Below are positions 31,905-41,479 of a DNA stretch of 64,000 nucleotides, piece after piece. How positions within the stretch are numbered: the first letter of the stretch is position 1; each line of letters opens with the position of its first letter. Source of the DNA: Tenggerimyces flavus (lineage in GTDB: Bacteria > Actinomycetota > Actinomycetes > Propionibacteriales > Actinopolymorphaceae); contig NZ_JAFBCM010000001.1 in NCBI RefSeq assembly GCF_016907715.1, forward strand, positions 1,054,001 through 1,118,000. The letters are read 5' to 3'. Position numbers and translations under genes: made by a program. The notes under the pieces are model-generated. The model did not search any database, had not been told where the DNA came from, and saw only the letters and a program-made list of their open reading frames with translations.

Positions 31905-33404
31905 ATGTCTGCCAACGCCACCAGACCGCTCACCGTCTCCACCAAGAACCCGCGCTACTTCACCCACCAGAGCGACGACACGGGAAGCGCCGTCTACCTC
32001 ACCGGCTCGCACATCTGGAACAACTTCCAGGACGGCATGGGCCCCGGCGCCGAGGCGCCCGACGAGCCCGAGCGCTCCGACTTCGACGCATACCTGAGGT
32101 TCCTCACCGAACGCGGCCACAACTTCATCCGGCTCTGGCGCTGGGAGCAGTTCCGGTCCCAGGCCGCCGGCGGCAACTACCACCTCGACATGTCGCCCCA
32201 GCCCTGGGCGCGTACGGGCGACGGCTCGGCCAAGGACGGCAAGCCGAAGTTCGACCTGACCCAGTTCGACGACGCGTTCTTCACCCGGCTGCGGACCCGT
32301 GTCGAGGCGGCCGGCAACGCGGGCATCTACGTCGGCGTCCTGCTGTTCGACGGCTGGGCGCTGCACCTGAGCCCGCCGCCCGACCACATCGAGGGCCATC
32401 CGTTCCATGCCATGAACAATGTCAACGGCGTGGCCGCGGCCTCGATCGACGACCTGCAGGTCCTGCCGCTGAGCGACCAGATCCGCGAGTTCGAGGAGGC
32501 CTTCATCAAGAAGGTCGTCGACACGCTCCACGACCTGCCGAACGTGCTGTGGGAGGTCGCGAACGAGTCGACGGGCGACGGCCAGCTCACCGAGGAGTTC
32601 GCCGCGTTCCTCGGCATGGCCAAGGCGCCGGTCTACGGCGACTCCACCCAGTGGCAGTACTGGGTCATCGACACTGTCAAGGCGCACGAAGCGGCGCAGG
32701 GGTACGACACGCATCCGATCGGGATGTCCATGCAGTTCCCGGTCGCCAACCAGACCCGCGTGAACGAACCGCTCCTGAACAGCGAGGCCGACTGGATCGC
32801 GCCCGGCTTCGACGACGAGCGGTTCGCGAACGGCGGCCACCCCATGTCCCCCGGCTCCGAGCCGTCCCACTGGCTCGTCGACCCGCCCATCAACAAAGGC
32901 CGGAAGATCGTTGTCAGCGACACCGACCACTACACCCAGGGCGGCGACGCGCTGTGGGCGTGGAAGACGTTCCTCCGCGGCAACCACCCGATCCTCATGG
33001 ACTACGGGCTGATCGGCGGGTTCGAGCCCGACCCCAACGCCGGTCCGGAGCAGGGCGTGCCGCCGTTCGGGTTCTACGAGCCGGCCAGGTTCGCGATGGG
33101 CGACACCCGAAAGTACGCCGAGCGCGTCGGGCTGATCGACCTGGAGCCGAGCCTCGACGTCTCCTCGACGCGGTACGCGCTCGCGAACGCCGGGCAGGAG
33201 GTCCTCACGCTCGAGCCCACTGGCGACGGCGCGGCGTTCACGGTCACGCTCGAGCCGGGCACGTACGCCGTCGAGTGGTTCGACGTCGACAAGCGCACTG
33301 CTGACACTGCCGACCCGATCGAGGTCACGGCAGCCGGCCCGGTGGACTTCACCGCCCCGTTCACCGGCGCCCCCGCCGTGCTCTACCTCCGCCGAAGCGC
33401 CTGA
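31905..33404 (+). CDS. Glycoside-hydrolase-like TIM-barrel protein (DUF4038-like)
   Basis: A 499-residue protein. The N-terminal two-thirds resemble the DUF4038/GH-A-type TIM barrel: VYLTGSHIWNNFQD, then HNFIRLWRWEQF, then a conserved NVLWEVANES (typical acid/base Glu position of clan GH-A). A beta-rich C-terminal domain ends the protein (about residues 415-499, EPGTYAVEWFDV). No signal peptide is visible, so the enzyme appears cytoplasmic, unlike many relatives. AAGGAG lies 9 bases before ATG 31905. The substrate is not predictable. Confidence 0.75.
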   Translation: MSANATRPLTVSTKNPRYFTHQSDDTGSAVYLTGSHIWNNFQDGMGPGAEAPDEPERSDFDAYLRFLTERGHNFIRLWRWEQFRSQAAGGNYHLDMSPQPWARTGDGSAKDGKPKFDLTQFDDAFFTRLRTRVEAAGNAGIYVGVLLFDGWALHLSPPPDHIEGHPFHAMNNVNGVAAASIDDLQVLPLSDQIREFEEAFIKKVVDTLHDLPNVLWEVANESTGDGQLTEEFAAFLGMAKAPVYGDSTQWQYWVIDTVKAHEAAQGYDTHPIGMSMQFPVANQTRVNEPLLNSEADWIAPGFDDERFANGGHPMSPGSEPSHWLVDPPINKGRKIVVSDTDHYTQGGDALWAWKTFLRGNHPILMDYGLIGGFEPDPNAGPEQGVPPFGFYEPARFAMGDTRKYAERVGLIDLEPSLDVSSTRYALANAGQEVLTLEPTGDGAAFTVTLEPGTYAVEWFDVDKRTADTADPIEVTAAGPVDFTAPFTGAPAVLYLRRSA

Positions 33405-33414
33405 CCCCTCGAAG

Positions 33415-33996
33415 CTAGATCTCGCGCCAGGTCTCGGCGAACGCCAGCATCGCGGTGCTGCCGAACCAGCCCTCCGGCTGGTGGACCTCGCCGCGCGCCG
33501 CGACTCCGTTCACCCGGACCTCGGCCGCGGCGGCCGGGCGCGCGACGACCGAGGTCTCGAAGCCGGTGAGCCGGGTCGTCACCAGGCGGGTGTCGAGGAG
33601 GTCCCGCCACTCGAGCTCGATCGTGGTGTCCGCGGCGACGCAGGTGATCCGGTGGAACGCGTCGCCGCCGGACACCTCGACGAACCGGGCCGCGGCGGGC
33701 GGGTCGGTCTCGATGCCGCGGCCACGGATCGTGTCGTAGTCGCGGTAGAAGTTCTCCCAGACGTACTGGGCGAGCTCCGGGTTGTCGGTGTAGATCCCGA
33801 TCGGCGCCTCGGAGCCGAGGCCGGTCTCGTCGGGATCGGCCCAGATCAGCAGCGCGCGCCCCGTACCGACGGGCGACCACTGCGCGGTCCAGATGCTCAC
33901 CAGCACGACCATGTCGTCGCTGCCGGGGCGATACAGAACGATCATCGGGTTCTCGCCGGCGATCTTGATGCCGTGCTGGGTGACGGGCTCGAACAT
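33415..33996 (-). CDS. Conserved hypothetical protein, last gene of the BKACE operon
   Basis: A 193-residue soluble protein, family not recognised. It shows alternating beta-rich segments (MIVLYRPGSDDMVVLVSIW, IELEWRDLLDTRLVTTRL) and ends FGSTAMLAFAETWREI; a beta-sandwich or barrel fold is plausible. It starts 5 bp after the BKACE stop, so it is co-transcribed and may act on the same substrate or product. It is convergent with the TIM-barrel gene. Confidence 0.7.
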   Translation of the reverse strand: MFEPVTQHGIKIAGENPMIVLYRPGSDDMVVLVSIWTAQWSPVGTGRALLIWADPDETGLGSEAPIGIYTDNPELAQYVWENFYRDYDTIRGRGIETDPPAAARFVEVSGGDAFHRITCVAADTTIELEWRDLLDTRLVTTRLTGFETSVVARPAAAAEVRVNGVAARGEVHQPEGWFGSTAMLAFAETWREI

Positions 33997-34001
33997 GCCC
34001 C

Positions 34002-34745
34002 TCAACGTAGCCGGGTCGCCAGGGCGACCGCTGCCTCCACGAGCTGGGCGTTGTTGTCGGCCCGGCTGCCATCGGGAAGCAGGACGGAGTCCTCGAAGCC
34101 GACGCGGGTGTCGTGGCCGCGCCGGAACGCGTCCTCGACCAGCGGCCAGGTCCAGTCGTTCATGCCGTGCGTCAACCGAGGACAGGTGGAGCCGGCGGCG
34201 TCGAGCGCGTCGTTGAGCTGGCTCGCGACATCGAGGGGCGAGCCCTGCAGGAAGTACGGCTCCCCCGGGTCGAGCTCGATGCTCACCCGTTGCGCGCTCG
34301 GCAACACCCCGGACGCCAGCAGCCGGTCCAGCTCGACCGGCGCCCACAGGCCGACGTCGATGCCGACACCGACCTCGAGCATCGCCGCCATGACCTGCTC
34401 GAAGCCCGCCTCGGACAGGTTGACGGTGGCGCAGTCGACGCCCTCCCACTCACGGATCATCGCGATGCGTTCGGCGACGTCCGGGACGATCCACGCGCCG
34501 GTTGTCAGCCCGATCTCGATCGCGACGCCGGCCTCGGCAGCGACCGCCCGCACGTCGCGGCAGGTCTCGTTGACCACAGCGGGGAGCAGCGTCTCCACCC
34601 CGGCGGCGTCGCGTACGTGCAGGTGCACACCCTCCGCACCCGCCGCGAAGCACGCCCGAAGCTCGGTCAGCAGCTCGTCCCGGGACAGCGGCATATTGGG
34701 GTGAACGTCCTTGCCCCACGGGCCATTCGGTGTGACCTGCAACAT
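34002..34745 (-). CDS. BKACE-family beta-keto acid cleavage enzyme (DUF849)
   Basis: A 247-residue TIM-barrel protein of the 3-keto-5-aminohexanoate cleavage family, which condenses a beta-keto acid with acetyl-CoA. The metal ligands are visible: His41 and His43 in GVHLHVRD and Glu218 in GFEDS. It is shorter than the usual 270-310 residues, mainly at the N-terminus, where the first strand (family I-T-x-A-x-x-G) is replaced by LQVTPNGPWGKD. Substrate specificity is unknown. It sits 9 bp after the MFS gene. Confidence 0.85.
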   Translation of the reverse strand: MLQVTPNGPWGKDVHPNMPLSRDELLTELRACFAAGAEGVHLHVRDAAGVETLLPAVVNETCRDVRAVAAEAGVAIEIGLTTGAWIVPDVAERIAMIREWEGVDCATVNLSEAGFEQVMAAMLEVGVGIDVGLWAPVELDRLLASGVLPSAQRVSIELDPGEPYFLQGSPLDVASQLNDALDAAGSTCPRLTHGMNDWTWPLVEDAFRRGHDTRVGFEDSVLLPDGSRADNNAQLVEAAVALATRLR

Positions 34746-34754
34746 GACGGCATC

Positions 34755-35903
34755 CTAAGCCGCAGTGCGCGTCCTGGCTCGATGGACCAGCACGAGGCAC
34801 CCGGCGGCCAGGACGAGGAACGCCGGCATCACGCCGAGCGCGGCCTTCAGCGAGGTCGCGTCCGCGAGCGTTCCGACCGTGAGCGGCGCGATCAGAACGG
34901 CGAACGAGCCCGCGGACACGGCCCGTCCGCTCGCGAGCACGGCCCGCTCTGGCACGAGCGCGACGGTCAACGACATGCCCATCGGGAACAGGTTTCCGAT
35001 GCCGATCCCCACCAGGACAAGGCCGATCAGCGCCTGGACGAGCTGCGTCGAAGGCCAGAGGATCGCGAACCCCACCGCGGCGACGACGAGCGCGTACGCC
35101 AGCAACCGGGTCGGGTCGTGCCGGTGTGCCAACCTGCTCCCCGCCATCCGTCCGACGAGGACCCCACCGAAGTAGCCGGCCATCACCGCGATCGCCACGT
35201 CGGCAGGTAGCTCGACGGCCGCCTCGACGAACGACGCTCCCCAGGCTGTGATGCACCACTCGGCCCCGACCACACAGAAGAGCATCGTCGCCGCGATCCA
35301 GAACACGCCCGGCAGCCGGCCGCGTACCACCCGCGCGTGCGTCGCTTCGACCGTCAATCCACGGTTGCGCCACCACATCAGCGCGGGGACCGCGAGCACC
35401 GCCAGCACGGCCACGCGCCAGCTCATGGTGAGCGCCGCCGTCGCCGACAGCACCGCGATGAGGACGAGATAGGAGCTGCTGGCGGCCACGTTCGCCTCGG
35501 CCAGGGCGACCGCCCGCAGCGCGCCATGGTGGTCGGCGAGGCCGGCCTGGACCGTGGCGAGCAGCAGCCCACCGCCGAAACCCATCACGCCGACCGACCC
35601 GATCGTCACCGCGGCGACGGATCCGGCCGTCAACCCGACGGCTCCCGCGCCCATCAGGACGGCCGCGAACCAGAGCAACCGGACCCGGCCGAGGACACTT
35701 TCGAGCCAGGCGGAGAGCAGGCCCGCGACGATGGCGAAGGCCGAGAACGCCGAAAGGTGCAATCCCGCCACCGCGTAGCTGATCTCCAGCTCGTCCCGCA
35801 GGTAGGCGAGGACGAGCCCGGGAGCTCCTTGCAGGTAGGCGAAGTAGGCGAGCAGCACGTACGCGACCCAGGTGAACCTGTCGCGATGGAACGTCGAGGC
35901 CAT
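34755..35903 (-). CDS. MFS transporter in BKACE operon
   Basis: A 382-residue permease with about 12 membrane segments and the FGGGLLLATVQAGL and GNLFPMGMSLTVALVP helices of the sugar/drug type. It lies 3 bp from the regulator upstream and 9 bp from the BKACE gene downstream. The likely role is uptake of the BKACE substrate, or efflux of a product. Confidence 0.85.
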   Translation of the reverse strand: MASTFHRDRFTWVAYVLLAYFAYLQGAPGLVLAYLRDELEISYAVAGLHLSAFSAFAIVAGLLSAWLESVLGRVRLLWFAAVLMGAGAVGLTAGSVAAVTIGSVGVMGFGGGLLLATVQAGLADHHGALRAVALAEANVAASSSYLVLIAVLSATAALTMSWRVAVLAVLAVPALMWWRNRGLTVEATHARVVRGRLPGVFWIAATMLFCVVGAEWCITAWGASFVEAAVELPADVAIAVMAGYFGGVLVGRMAGSRLAHRHDPTRLLAYALVVAAVGFAILWPSTQLVQALIGLVLVGIGIGNLFPMGMSLTVALVPERAVLASGRAVSAGSFAVLIAPLTVGTLADATSLKAALGVMPAFLVLAAGCLVLVHRARTRTAA

Positions 35904-35906
35904 CCG

Positions 35907-36890
35907 CTACCCGCTCGTCGACAGCGGGAGCAGGCCGGTGCGCGCGGCCTGGAGGACGACCTGCGCGCGGCTGTCGGCGCCGACCGTACGCATCAGCCGT
36001 TGGATCCGGCGCTGGACCGTGCGCCGCGAGACGCCCAGCTGCCTTGCCAGCGCGTCGTCCTTCAGCCCCGCCGCGAGCAGCGTGAGCAGGTCACTGTCGT
36101 CCGGAGCGTCCACGCTCCCGGCCATCGGCGTGGCCGCCTGCCACAGCGACTCGAACAGCGCGCACAGCGCGTCGAGCAGTGGCGAGGCGTTCACGAGCAC
36201 GATCCCGTCGATGCCGGGCCGGGTGAAGCCGAGCGGAACGATCGCATGCCGGCGGTCGGCGATCATCAGCTTCGTCGGCAGCCCGTCCCGGACACGCGCC
36301 TCCTCGCCCAGCTCGCGCAGCCGGCCGATCGTGGCCAGCTGGCCGGGCACCTCGAGCGCGCTGCGGTCGTAGATCACCCGCGCCCGTACGCCGCGTTCCA
36401 GGTGCTCGACCTCCGCGGCCGTCACCTGATGGGAGGCCGCGTACGGAGGCGTGTCGAGCACCAGGATCTCGTCCTGCGCGGCCCGCTGCAGCTGCGTGAC
36501 CCGTTGCAGGACCGCGTCCTGCCCGACGACCACCTCCACCAGGTCGAGCGGGTCGGTCGAGCCGGTCGCGTGCGCGAAGCGCGCCTGGTACGCGGCCGTC
36601 GCCGCCCGGACGCGGTCGAGCTCGTCCGCGCGCTGCCGCAGCAGGATGCCGAGCGCGAGCTCCGGCGCCGTCGCGAAGTACCGCACCGGCCGGCTCGCGG
36701 ACCGGGTCACCAGGCCGCGGTCCTCGAGCTCGCGCAGCGCCTCCTTGACGGCGGCCTGGCTGGCCCCGGAGCCACGGGTCACTTCGGCGGCGGACTGGCC
36801 GGGTCGGTCGAGCAGCCCGCCGTACACCTGCTCGGCCAGGTCGCCGATCCCCAGCACGGCGAGGGTGTGGCTAGTTTGCGTCACTGTCAT
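35907..36890 (-). CDS. TrmB-like/LuxR-like two-HTH transcriptional regulator
   Basis: A 327-residue protein from ATG 36890 (an ATG at 36905 adds five residues). An N-terminal TrmB-type winged helix (residues about 13-65: YGGLLDRPGQSAAEVTRGSGASQAAVKEALRELEDRG) is followed by a helical linker, a PLD-like sensing domain, and a C-terminal LuxR-type helix-turn-helix (LLAAGLKDDALARQLGVSRRTVQRRIQRLM). It is the first gene of a four-gene operon with gaps of 3, 9 and 5 bp, so it probably autoregulates the transporter and enzyme genes. It is divergent from the subtilase. Confidence 0.82.
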   Translation of the reverse strand: MTVTQTSHTLAVLGIGDLAEQVYGGLLDRPGQSAAEVTRGSGASQAAVKEALRELEDRGLVTRSASRPVRYFATAPELALGILLRQRADELDRVRAATAAYQARFAHATGSTDPLDLVEVVVGQDAVLQRVTQLQRAAQDEILVLDTPPYAASHQVTAAEVEHLERGVRARVIYDRSALEVPGQLATIGRLRELGEEARVRDGLPTKLMIADRRHAIVPLGFTRPGIDGIVLVNASPLLDALCALFESLWQAATPMAGSVDAPDDSDLLTLLAAGLKDDALARQLGVSRRTVQRRIQRLMRTVGADSRAQVVLQAARTGLLPLSTSG

Positions 36891-36934
36891 ATCTGCGCCA
36901 CCCATCGAGGTCGAAGCGAGCCTACCTTGAGTGC

Positions 36935-39900
36935 GTGCGCATCCCCGCTCTCGCGACCGTACTGGTCGCCGCCACGGTGCTCCTCACGCCGTCCGCCCAT
37001 TCCAGCGACCTGGACACGGTCCGCGTACTCGTCGAGCTCGACGGCGCGCCGACCCTTGCCCGGGCGTCGACGAACGCCGTCCGCGCCGAGCAGAACGCGG
37101 TGGTCGCCGACGCCTCCGCCGCTGGTGTCGAGCTCGATGTCACGCGGAGGCTCACGGCCGCGTACAACGGTCTCGTCGCCTCCGTTCCGCGTGCCGAGCT
37201 CGCCACGCTACGCGGTGTCTCTGGTGTGAAGGCGGTGCACGAGAACACGACGTACGCGCTGACCCTCGACGACAGCGTCCCGCTCGTGCGCGCGCCGGAC
37301 GTGTGGAAGCGCCCCGACCCTGCCGGCAAGCAGGCAGACGGCACCGGCATGACAGTGGCGATCATCGACAGCGGCATCGACCACCGGCATCCCGACTTCG
37401 GTGGTCGCGTGGTCGGCGGGTACGACTTCGTCAACGACGACCCGGACCCGATGGACGACAACGGGCACGGCACACACGTGGCCGGGATCGTCGCCGCGAA
37501 CGGCAAGGTCCGCGGCGTCGCGCCCGGCGCCACCCTGGTGGCCTACAAGGCGATGGACCAGTACGGCAACGGGGAGCTCGTCGACATCATCGCCGCGCTC
37601 GACCTGGCGGTCGCACCGGACAACCCGCACCGCGCGGACGTGGTGAACCTCAGCCTGTCCGGTCCCGGCGACGGCACCGACCCGATGTCCGTCGCCGCCA
37701 ACCGCGCGGTCGCCGCGGGCGTGGTCGTGGTCGCGTCGTCCGGCAACGCCGGCCCCGGCGCGGGGACGGTCAGCTCGCCCGCCTCCGCCGACGGCGTGCT
37801 CACAGTGGGGGCGAGCGCGAGCGGCATCACGGTGCCTGAGGTGGCGATGGTCTCGCCGTCGCGGCAGGACCTGCGCGGCGTGCGGCGTCCGTACTCGGCC
37901 AACCCCTCGGCTGCTCCCGTGCGCGCCGAGGTCGTGGACATCGGCGAGTGCCGGCCGGAGGACTACGCGGGCAAGGAGGTTGCCGGCAAGGCGCTGCTGT
38001 GCCATGCGTACGTGCCGTTCGCGCAGGAGCTCGAGCTGGCGACGTACGCGCAGGAACGGGGCGCGGTGGCGATGTTCTTCTTCATCCCGGACTCGTGGGG
38101 CGTGCCGCAGGCGACCGCGGCACAGGAGCACGCGTTCACGACTGGTCGCGACGACGGTCGGCTCGACTCGATCGTCGCGATGCAGCTTCCCGGTGCGAGC
38201 GCGGCGACGCTGACGCACCAGCTCGCGGGCGGCAGTGTCAAGGTGGAGTTGACGGCGGTCGACGCGACCGACGAGCTGGCGGACTTCAGCTCGCGCGGTC
38301 CGACGCCGCGGTTCGCCGCGAAGCCCGAGCTGGTCGCTCCCGGCGTGGAGATCCTGTCCACGTTGCCGAACGGCTCCTACGGTCGCGCAAGTGGGACGAG
38401 CATGTCCGCGCCGCACGTCGCGGGTGCGGCGGCCCTTGTACGCCAGCTGCATCCGACCTGGTCGGTCGCGCAGGTCGACTCGGCGCTCGCAGGTACGGCG
38501 CATCGGCTCGCGCTGGATCCGCTGCTCGCGGGTGCTGGCCGGCTCGATGTGCTCGCGGCCGCGACGGCTCGGGTGGTCGCCAACGTACGGACCGTGTCGT
38601 TCGGGCTCGCGGACCTGTCGAAGGCGCGGATCACGCGTACTTCCGACCTGTCGTTGACGAATGTCAGCGGGGCGGACGTTCCTGTGAAGCTGTCGGTCGA
38701 ACGATCGGGCGGCCTCGACGCTTCGGTCTCCGTCGAGGCGGGCAAGTCGAGGATCCCGCGCGGCGACAGCCTGTCAGCCCAGCTGCGGGTGTCCCTGTCG
38801 ACGCCTTCCGCTGACGGGGAGGTCAGCGGTTGGGTTCTGGTCGATGTCGGCCGGGACGGTTCGACGGATCTGCGGATCCCTTACCTGCTTGCCGTTCGGC
38901 ACCTGCAGGTCAGCGCGTCGCCCGACGCCGTACCCGCGGGCGCTTCGACGAACGTGTTCGTCCGCAGCCCGGTGGACCTGACCGCCGCGCCTTCTCTTGC
39001 CGTGGAGTGCCCGGGGCGCCCGGTGCAGCGGCCGGTGCTCCAGCCCGCGGGCACGCGCACGTGGCGGGTGAACGTGCCGGTGGGATCGGACGGCGTGTGC
39101 GAGCTGCGTACCGTCGGCCGGACCTCGTCGGTGACGATCACCGGCGAGAACGCGGTCGAGGTCGCGGAGACGCCACTGCCGGGCGACTCCGGCTGGCAGC
39201 CCGTCGGACCCAACGCGGAGGCGGGCTTCCTCGCGCTCGGCGCGAACGGCAACCGGCTGGCCGTCCTGCCGACTGGGTCGACGAGCACGTTCGTCACCGA
39301 TGATCTGCGTACCTGGCGGGAGATTCGCACGATGCCCGTCGCCGGCGGGACGACCGTCGGCGTCGAGCCGGACCCCGCACACGGCGACGCGCTGTACGTC
39401 GCGGTGAACGGTCGACCCGCCGATCTCACGTACCAGGGCAAGGTGCTGTTGACACCCGACGGCGGTACGACCTGGCGGACGTTGCCCGGCCCCGACGCGC
39501 AGATCGACGCGATCGCGCTCGACGCTGGCGGTGCTGCGCTCGCGGTCGCCGACGCCGCTGGCGTGCGCGTGACGACCGACCAGGGCACGACGTGGAACCA
39601 GCTGCCGAAGAACTGGACGCTCCTGTACGACCTGCACTGGATCGGCGCCGACCTGTACCTCGGCACGAACCGAGGCCTGCAGGTGATCCGCAACGCGGCG
39701 ACCGCGCCGGACGGGCCGAAGCAGCTGTTCCAGCCGCCGCCGCTCGGCTGGGTCGCGCGGGTCGCGGGTGATGCTCAGACGATCGTGGTCGCGAGCTACC
39801 CGAGTCCCTGGCTGTACACGTCGACCGATGGTGGCGCGACGTTCCAACAGGTGTTGCAGAAGACCGGCATCAGCTTCCAGGACGTCGAGCTGGTGGGTGA

Positions 39901-41005
39901 CGAGATCTACGCCCTGCAAGGCGGTTCGCACCTGTGGGTCGGCGCTGATCGCGGCAAGAGCTGGACGTCGTGGGGCGACCCGAACCGGAACGGGGTGGAG
40001 TACGACTTCACCCGGCGTGCTGACGGCACCGCCTACGTGTCGTCGTCCGGGACTGGCGTCTTCGAGGTGACGGCGCCGGGGACGTACGCGCGCCGAGGTG
40101 TGCCCGCGGCGAACGTGTACGACCTGGCTGTCAGCGGGTCGAAGCTGGTGGCGGGGACGTTCCGCGACACGTTCCGGACGCCTGTTCCCGCGTCGGGGCT
40201 GGAGTGGGAGTCGTCGGGCGGGGAGGGGACGCTCGGACGGCAGGCCAGGTTCCTGGGGGTGTCGCGGACGGATCCGAACGTGGTCTTCAAGGTGCTGGCG
40301 GGCGGGCCTTCGTTCGCCGTTTCTCGAAGCCTGGATGGCGGTGCGACCTGGCAGGAGCTGACGCGACCGACCGAGGTGCCGACGTCGCTGCTCGTGCATC
40401 CGGCCGATCCGCGGCACATCTATGTCGGGTACTGGAGCATCGTCGGGTTCGGGCTGGTGGAGAGCAAGGACGGCGGCGCGACGTGGCGGAAGGTCGACCA
40501 CGGGCATGCCTTCAGGGCGCTGGCTGGGCACCCGACGAACCCGAAGCGGCTCTGGGCGGGCGACGAGACCGGGCTGTACCGGTCGGACGACGGCGGGCTC
40601 TCGTTCCGGCAGCTGTCCTCGGTACCGGTGACGGCGCTCTCGGTGAACCCGCGCGACGGCGACCAACTCGTCGTGGGGGGTCGCGGGCTGTACGTCAGTC
40701 GCGATGGTGGACGGACGCTGCGCGAGGCGATCCAGCCGGGGCTGGACATGTGGGTGACCGACCTGGTGGTGGATCCGAAGGTGCCGTCGCGGGTGTACGC
40801 CGGCCTGGGCGCGTTCTACGACTCGATGGGCCTGCTGCACTCCGGCCGCGGGGTGTTGCGGAGTACGAACGGCGGGACGAGCTGGAAGTCGATCGCCGCC
40901 GGCTTGGACAACCCCAACGTCACCAGCCTGGCGGTGGATCGCGACGGGAGGTACCTCTTCGCCGGAACGTCCGGAGGCAGCACCCACCGCCTCCGCCTGC
41001 GCTGA
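36935..41005 (+). CDS. Secreted subtilisin-like serine protease with Asp-box repeats
   Basis: A 1356-residue protein. The signal peptide covers residues 1-23 (AHSS cleavage region), then an I9-type propeptide (about 28-108). The S8 domain has Asp145 (IIDSGID), His178 (NGHGTHVAG), oxyanion Asn271 and Ser489 (SGTSMSAP), with a PA-type insert at about 310-440. Two beta domains follow (about 550-760). The C-terminal 550 residues carry about nine BNR/Asp-box motifs (SxDxGxTW: TPDGGTTW, TSTDGGATF, SLDGGATW, SKDGGATW, SDDGGLSF, STNGGTSW), forming VPS10/sialidase-type propellers. GTG 36935 is the start. It probably acts on extracellular protein or glycoprotein substrates. Confidence 0.9.
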   Translation: MRIPALATVLVAATVLLTPSAHSSDLDTVRVLVELDGAPTLARASTNAVRAEQNAVVADASAAGVELDVTRRLTAAYNGLVASVPRAELATLRGVSGVKAVHENTTYALTLDDSVPLVRAPDVWKRPDPAGKQADGTGMTVAIIDSGIDHRHPDFGGRVVGGYDFVNDDPDPMDDNGHGTHVAGIVAANGKVRGVAPGATLVAYKAMDQYGNGELVDIIAALDLAVAPDNPHRADVVNLSLSGPGDGTDPMSVAANRAVAAGVVVVASSGNAGPGAGTVSSPASADGVLTVGASASGITVPEVAMVSPSRQDLRGVRRPYSANPSAAPVRAEVVDIGECRPEDYAGKEVAGKALLCHAYVPFAQELELATYAQERGAVAMFFFIPDSWGVPQATAAQEHAFTTGRDDGRLDSIVAMQLPGASAATLTHQLAGGSVKVELTAVDATDELADFSSRGPTPRFAAKPELVAPGVEILSTLPNGSYGRASGTSMSAPHVAGAAALVRQLHPTWSVAQVDSALAGTAHRLALDPLLAGAGRLDVLAAATARVVANVRTVSFGLADLSKARITRTSDLSLTNVSGADVPVKLSVERSGGLDASVSVEAGKSRIPRGDSLSAQLRVSLSTPSADGEVSGWVLVDVGRDGSTDLRIPYLLAVRHLQVSASPDAVPAGASTNVFVRSPVDLTAAPSLAVECPGRPVQRPVLQPAGTRTWRVNVPVGSDGVCELRTVGRTSSVTITGENAVEVAETPLPGDSGWQPVGPNAEAGFLALGANGNRLAVLPTGSTSTFVTDDLRTWREIRTMPVAGGTTVGVEPDPAHGDALYVAVNGRPADLTYQGKVLLTPDGGTTWRTLPGPDAQIDAIALDAGGAALAVADAAGVRVTTDQGTTWNQLPKNWTLLYDLHWIGADLYLGTNRGLQVIRNAATAPDGPKQLFQPPPLGWVARVAGDAQTIVVASYPSPWLYTSTDGGATFQQVLQKTGISFQDVELVGDEIYALQGGSHLWVGADRGKSWTSWGDPNRNGVEYDFTRRADGTAYVSSSGTGVFEVTAPGTYARRGVPAANVYDLAVSGSKLVAGTFRDTFRTPVPASGLEWESSGGEGTLGRQARFLGVSRTDPNVVFKVLAGGPSFAVSRSLDGGATWQELTRPTEVPTSLLVHPADPRHIYVGYWSIVGFGLVESKDGGATWRKVDHGHAFRALAGHPTNPKRLWAGDETGLYRSDDGGLSFRQLSSVPVTALSVNPRDGDQLVVGGRGLYVSRDGGRTLREAIQPGLDMWVTDLVVDPKVPSRVYAGLGAFYDSMGLLHSGRGVLRSTNGGTSWKSIAAGLDNPNVTSLAVDRDGRYLFAGTSGGSTHRLRLR

Positions 41006-41006
41006 G

Positions 41007-41432
41007 TCAGAGCTCCCTGGCGAACTCGACGGCCGCCCGCGCCAGGGCGTACGACACTCCACGCCGCCGGTAGCCGCGGCGGGTGACGAAGCAGCTGACC
41101 GTCCAGACGTCCTCGTCGTCGGGATCTTCCTGGCGGTCGGCCCAGACCAGCCGGCTCTTGAGCAGGCGGACGTACGTCGAGCGCGGCGCGACCGCGCACC
41201 AGCCGACCGGCTCGTCGTCGAGGTAGGCGACGAGGCCTGTCGTTCCCGCTGCCTTGGGATCGCCGAAGTGGCTTTGCCCCTGGAGTAGGTCGGCGCGCTG
41301 GGCGGGCGATCTCTCTCGATGCTCGGCCGGCGTCGACCTGAACCACTGGCACTGACACCGCGCGGCATCGCCACCGGCGAAGACCAGCTGCACATCGTCG
41401 GCGGAGGCCTCGTTGGCGGGGACGATCCTCAT
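41007..41432 (-). CDS. GNAT-family acetyltransferase
   Basis: A 141-residue acetyltransferase from ATG 41432 (the frame opens 10 codons earlier). The acetyl-CoA motif region is VSCFVTRRGYRRRGVSYALARAAVEFA. The N-terminus has CQCQWF, a mark of a small actinobacterial GNAT subgroup. The substrate is unknown. It is convergent with the subtilase, with only one base between their stops. Confidence 0.8.
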   Translation of the reverse strand: MRIVPANEASADDVQLVFAGGDAARCQCQWFRSTPAEHRERSPAQRADLLQGQSHFGDPKAAGTTGLVAYLDDEPVGWCAVAPRSTYVRLLKSRLVWADRQEDPDDEDVWTVSCFVTRRGYRRRGVSYALARAAVEFAREL

Positions 41433-41479
41433 CGCCGCGACGCTAACAGCCGAACCGGACACCCGCTGTCTTGTTCCTC

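Noticed and set aside
31640-33304. 554-residue plus-strand frame over the glycoside-hydrolase-like gene
   Set aside because: Out of frame with the recognisable TIM-barrel protein; composition is Arg/Ala/Pro noise.
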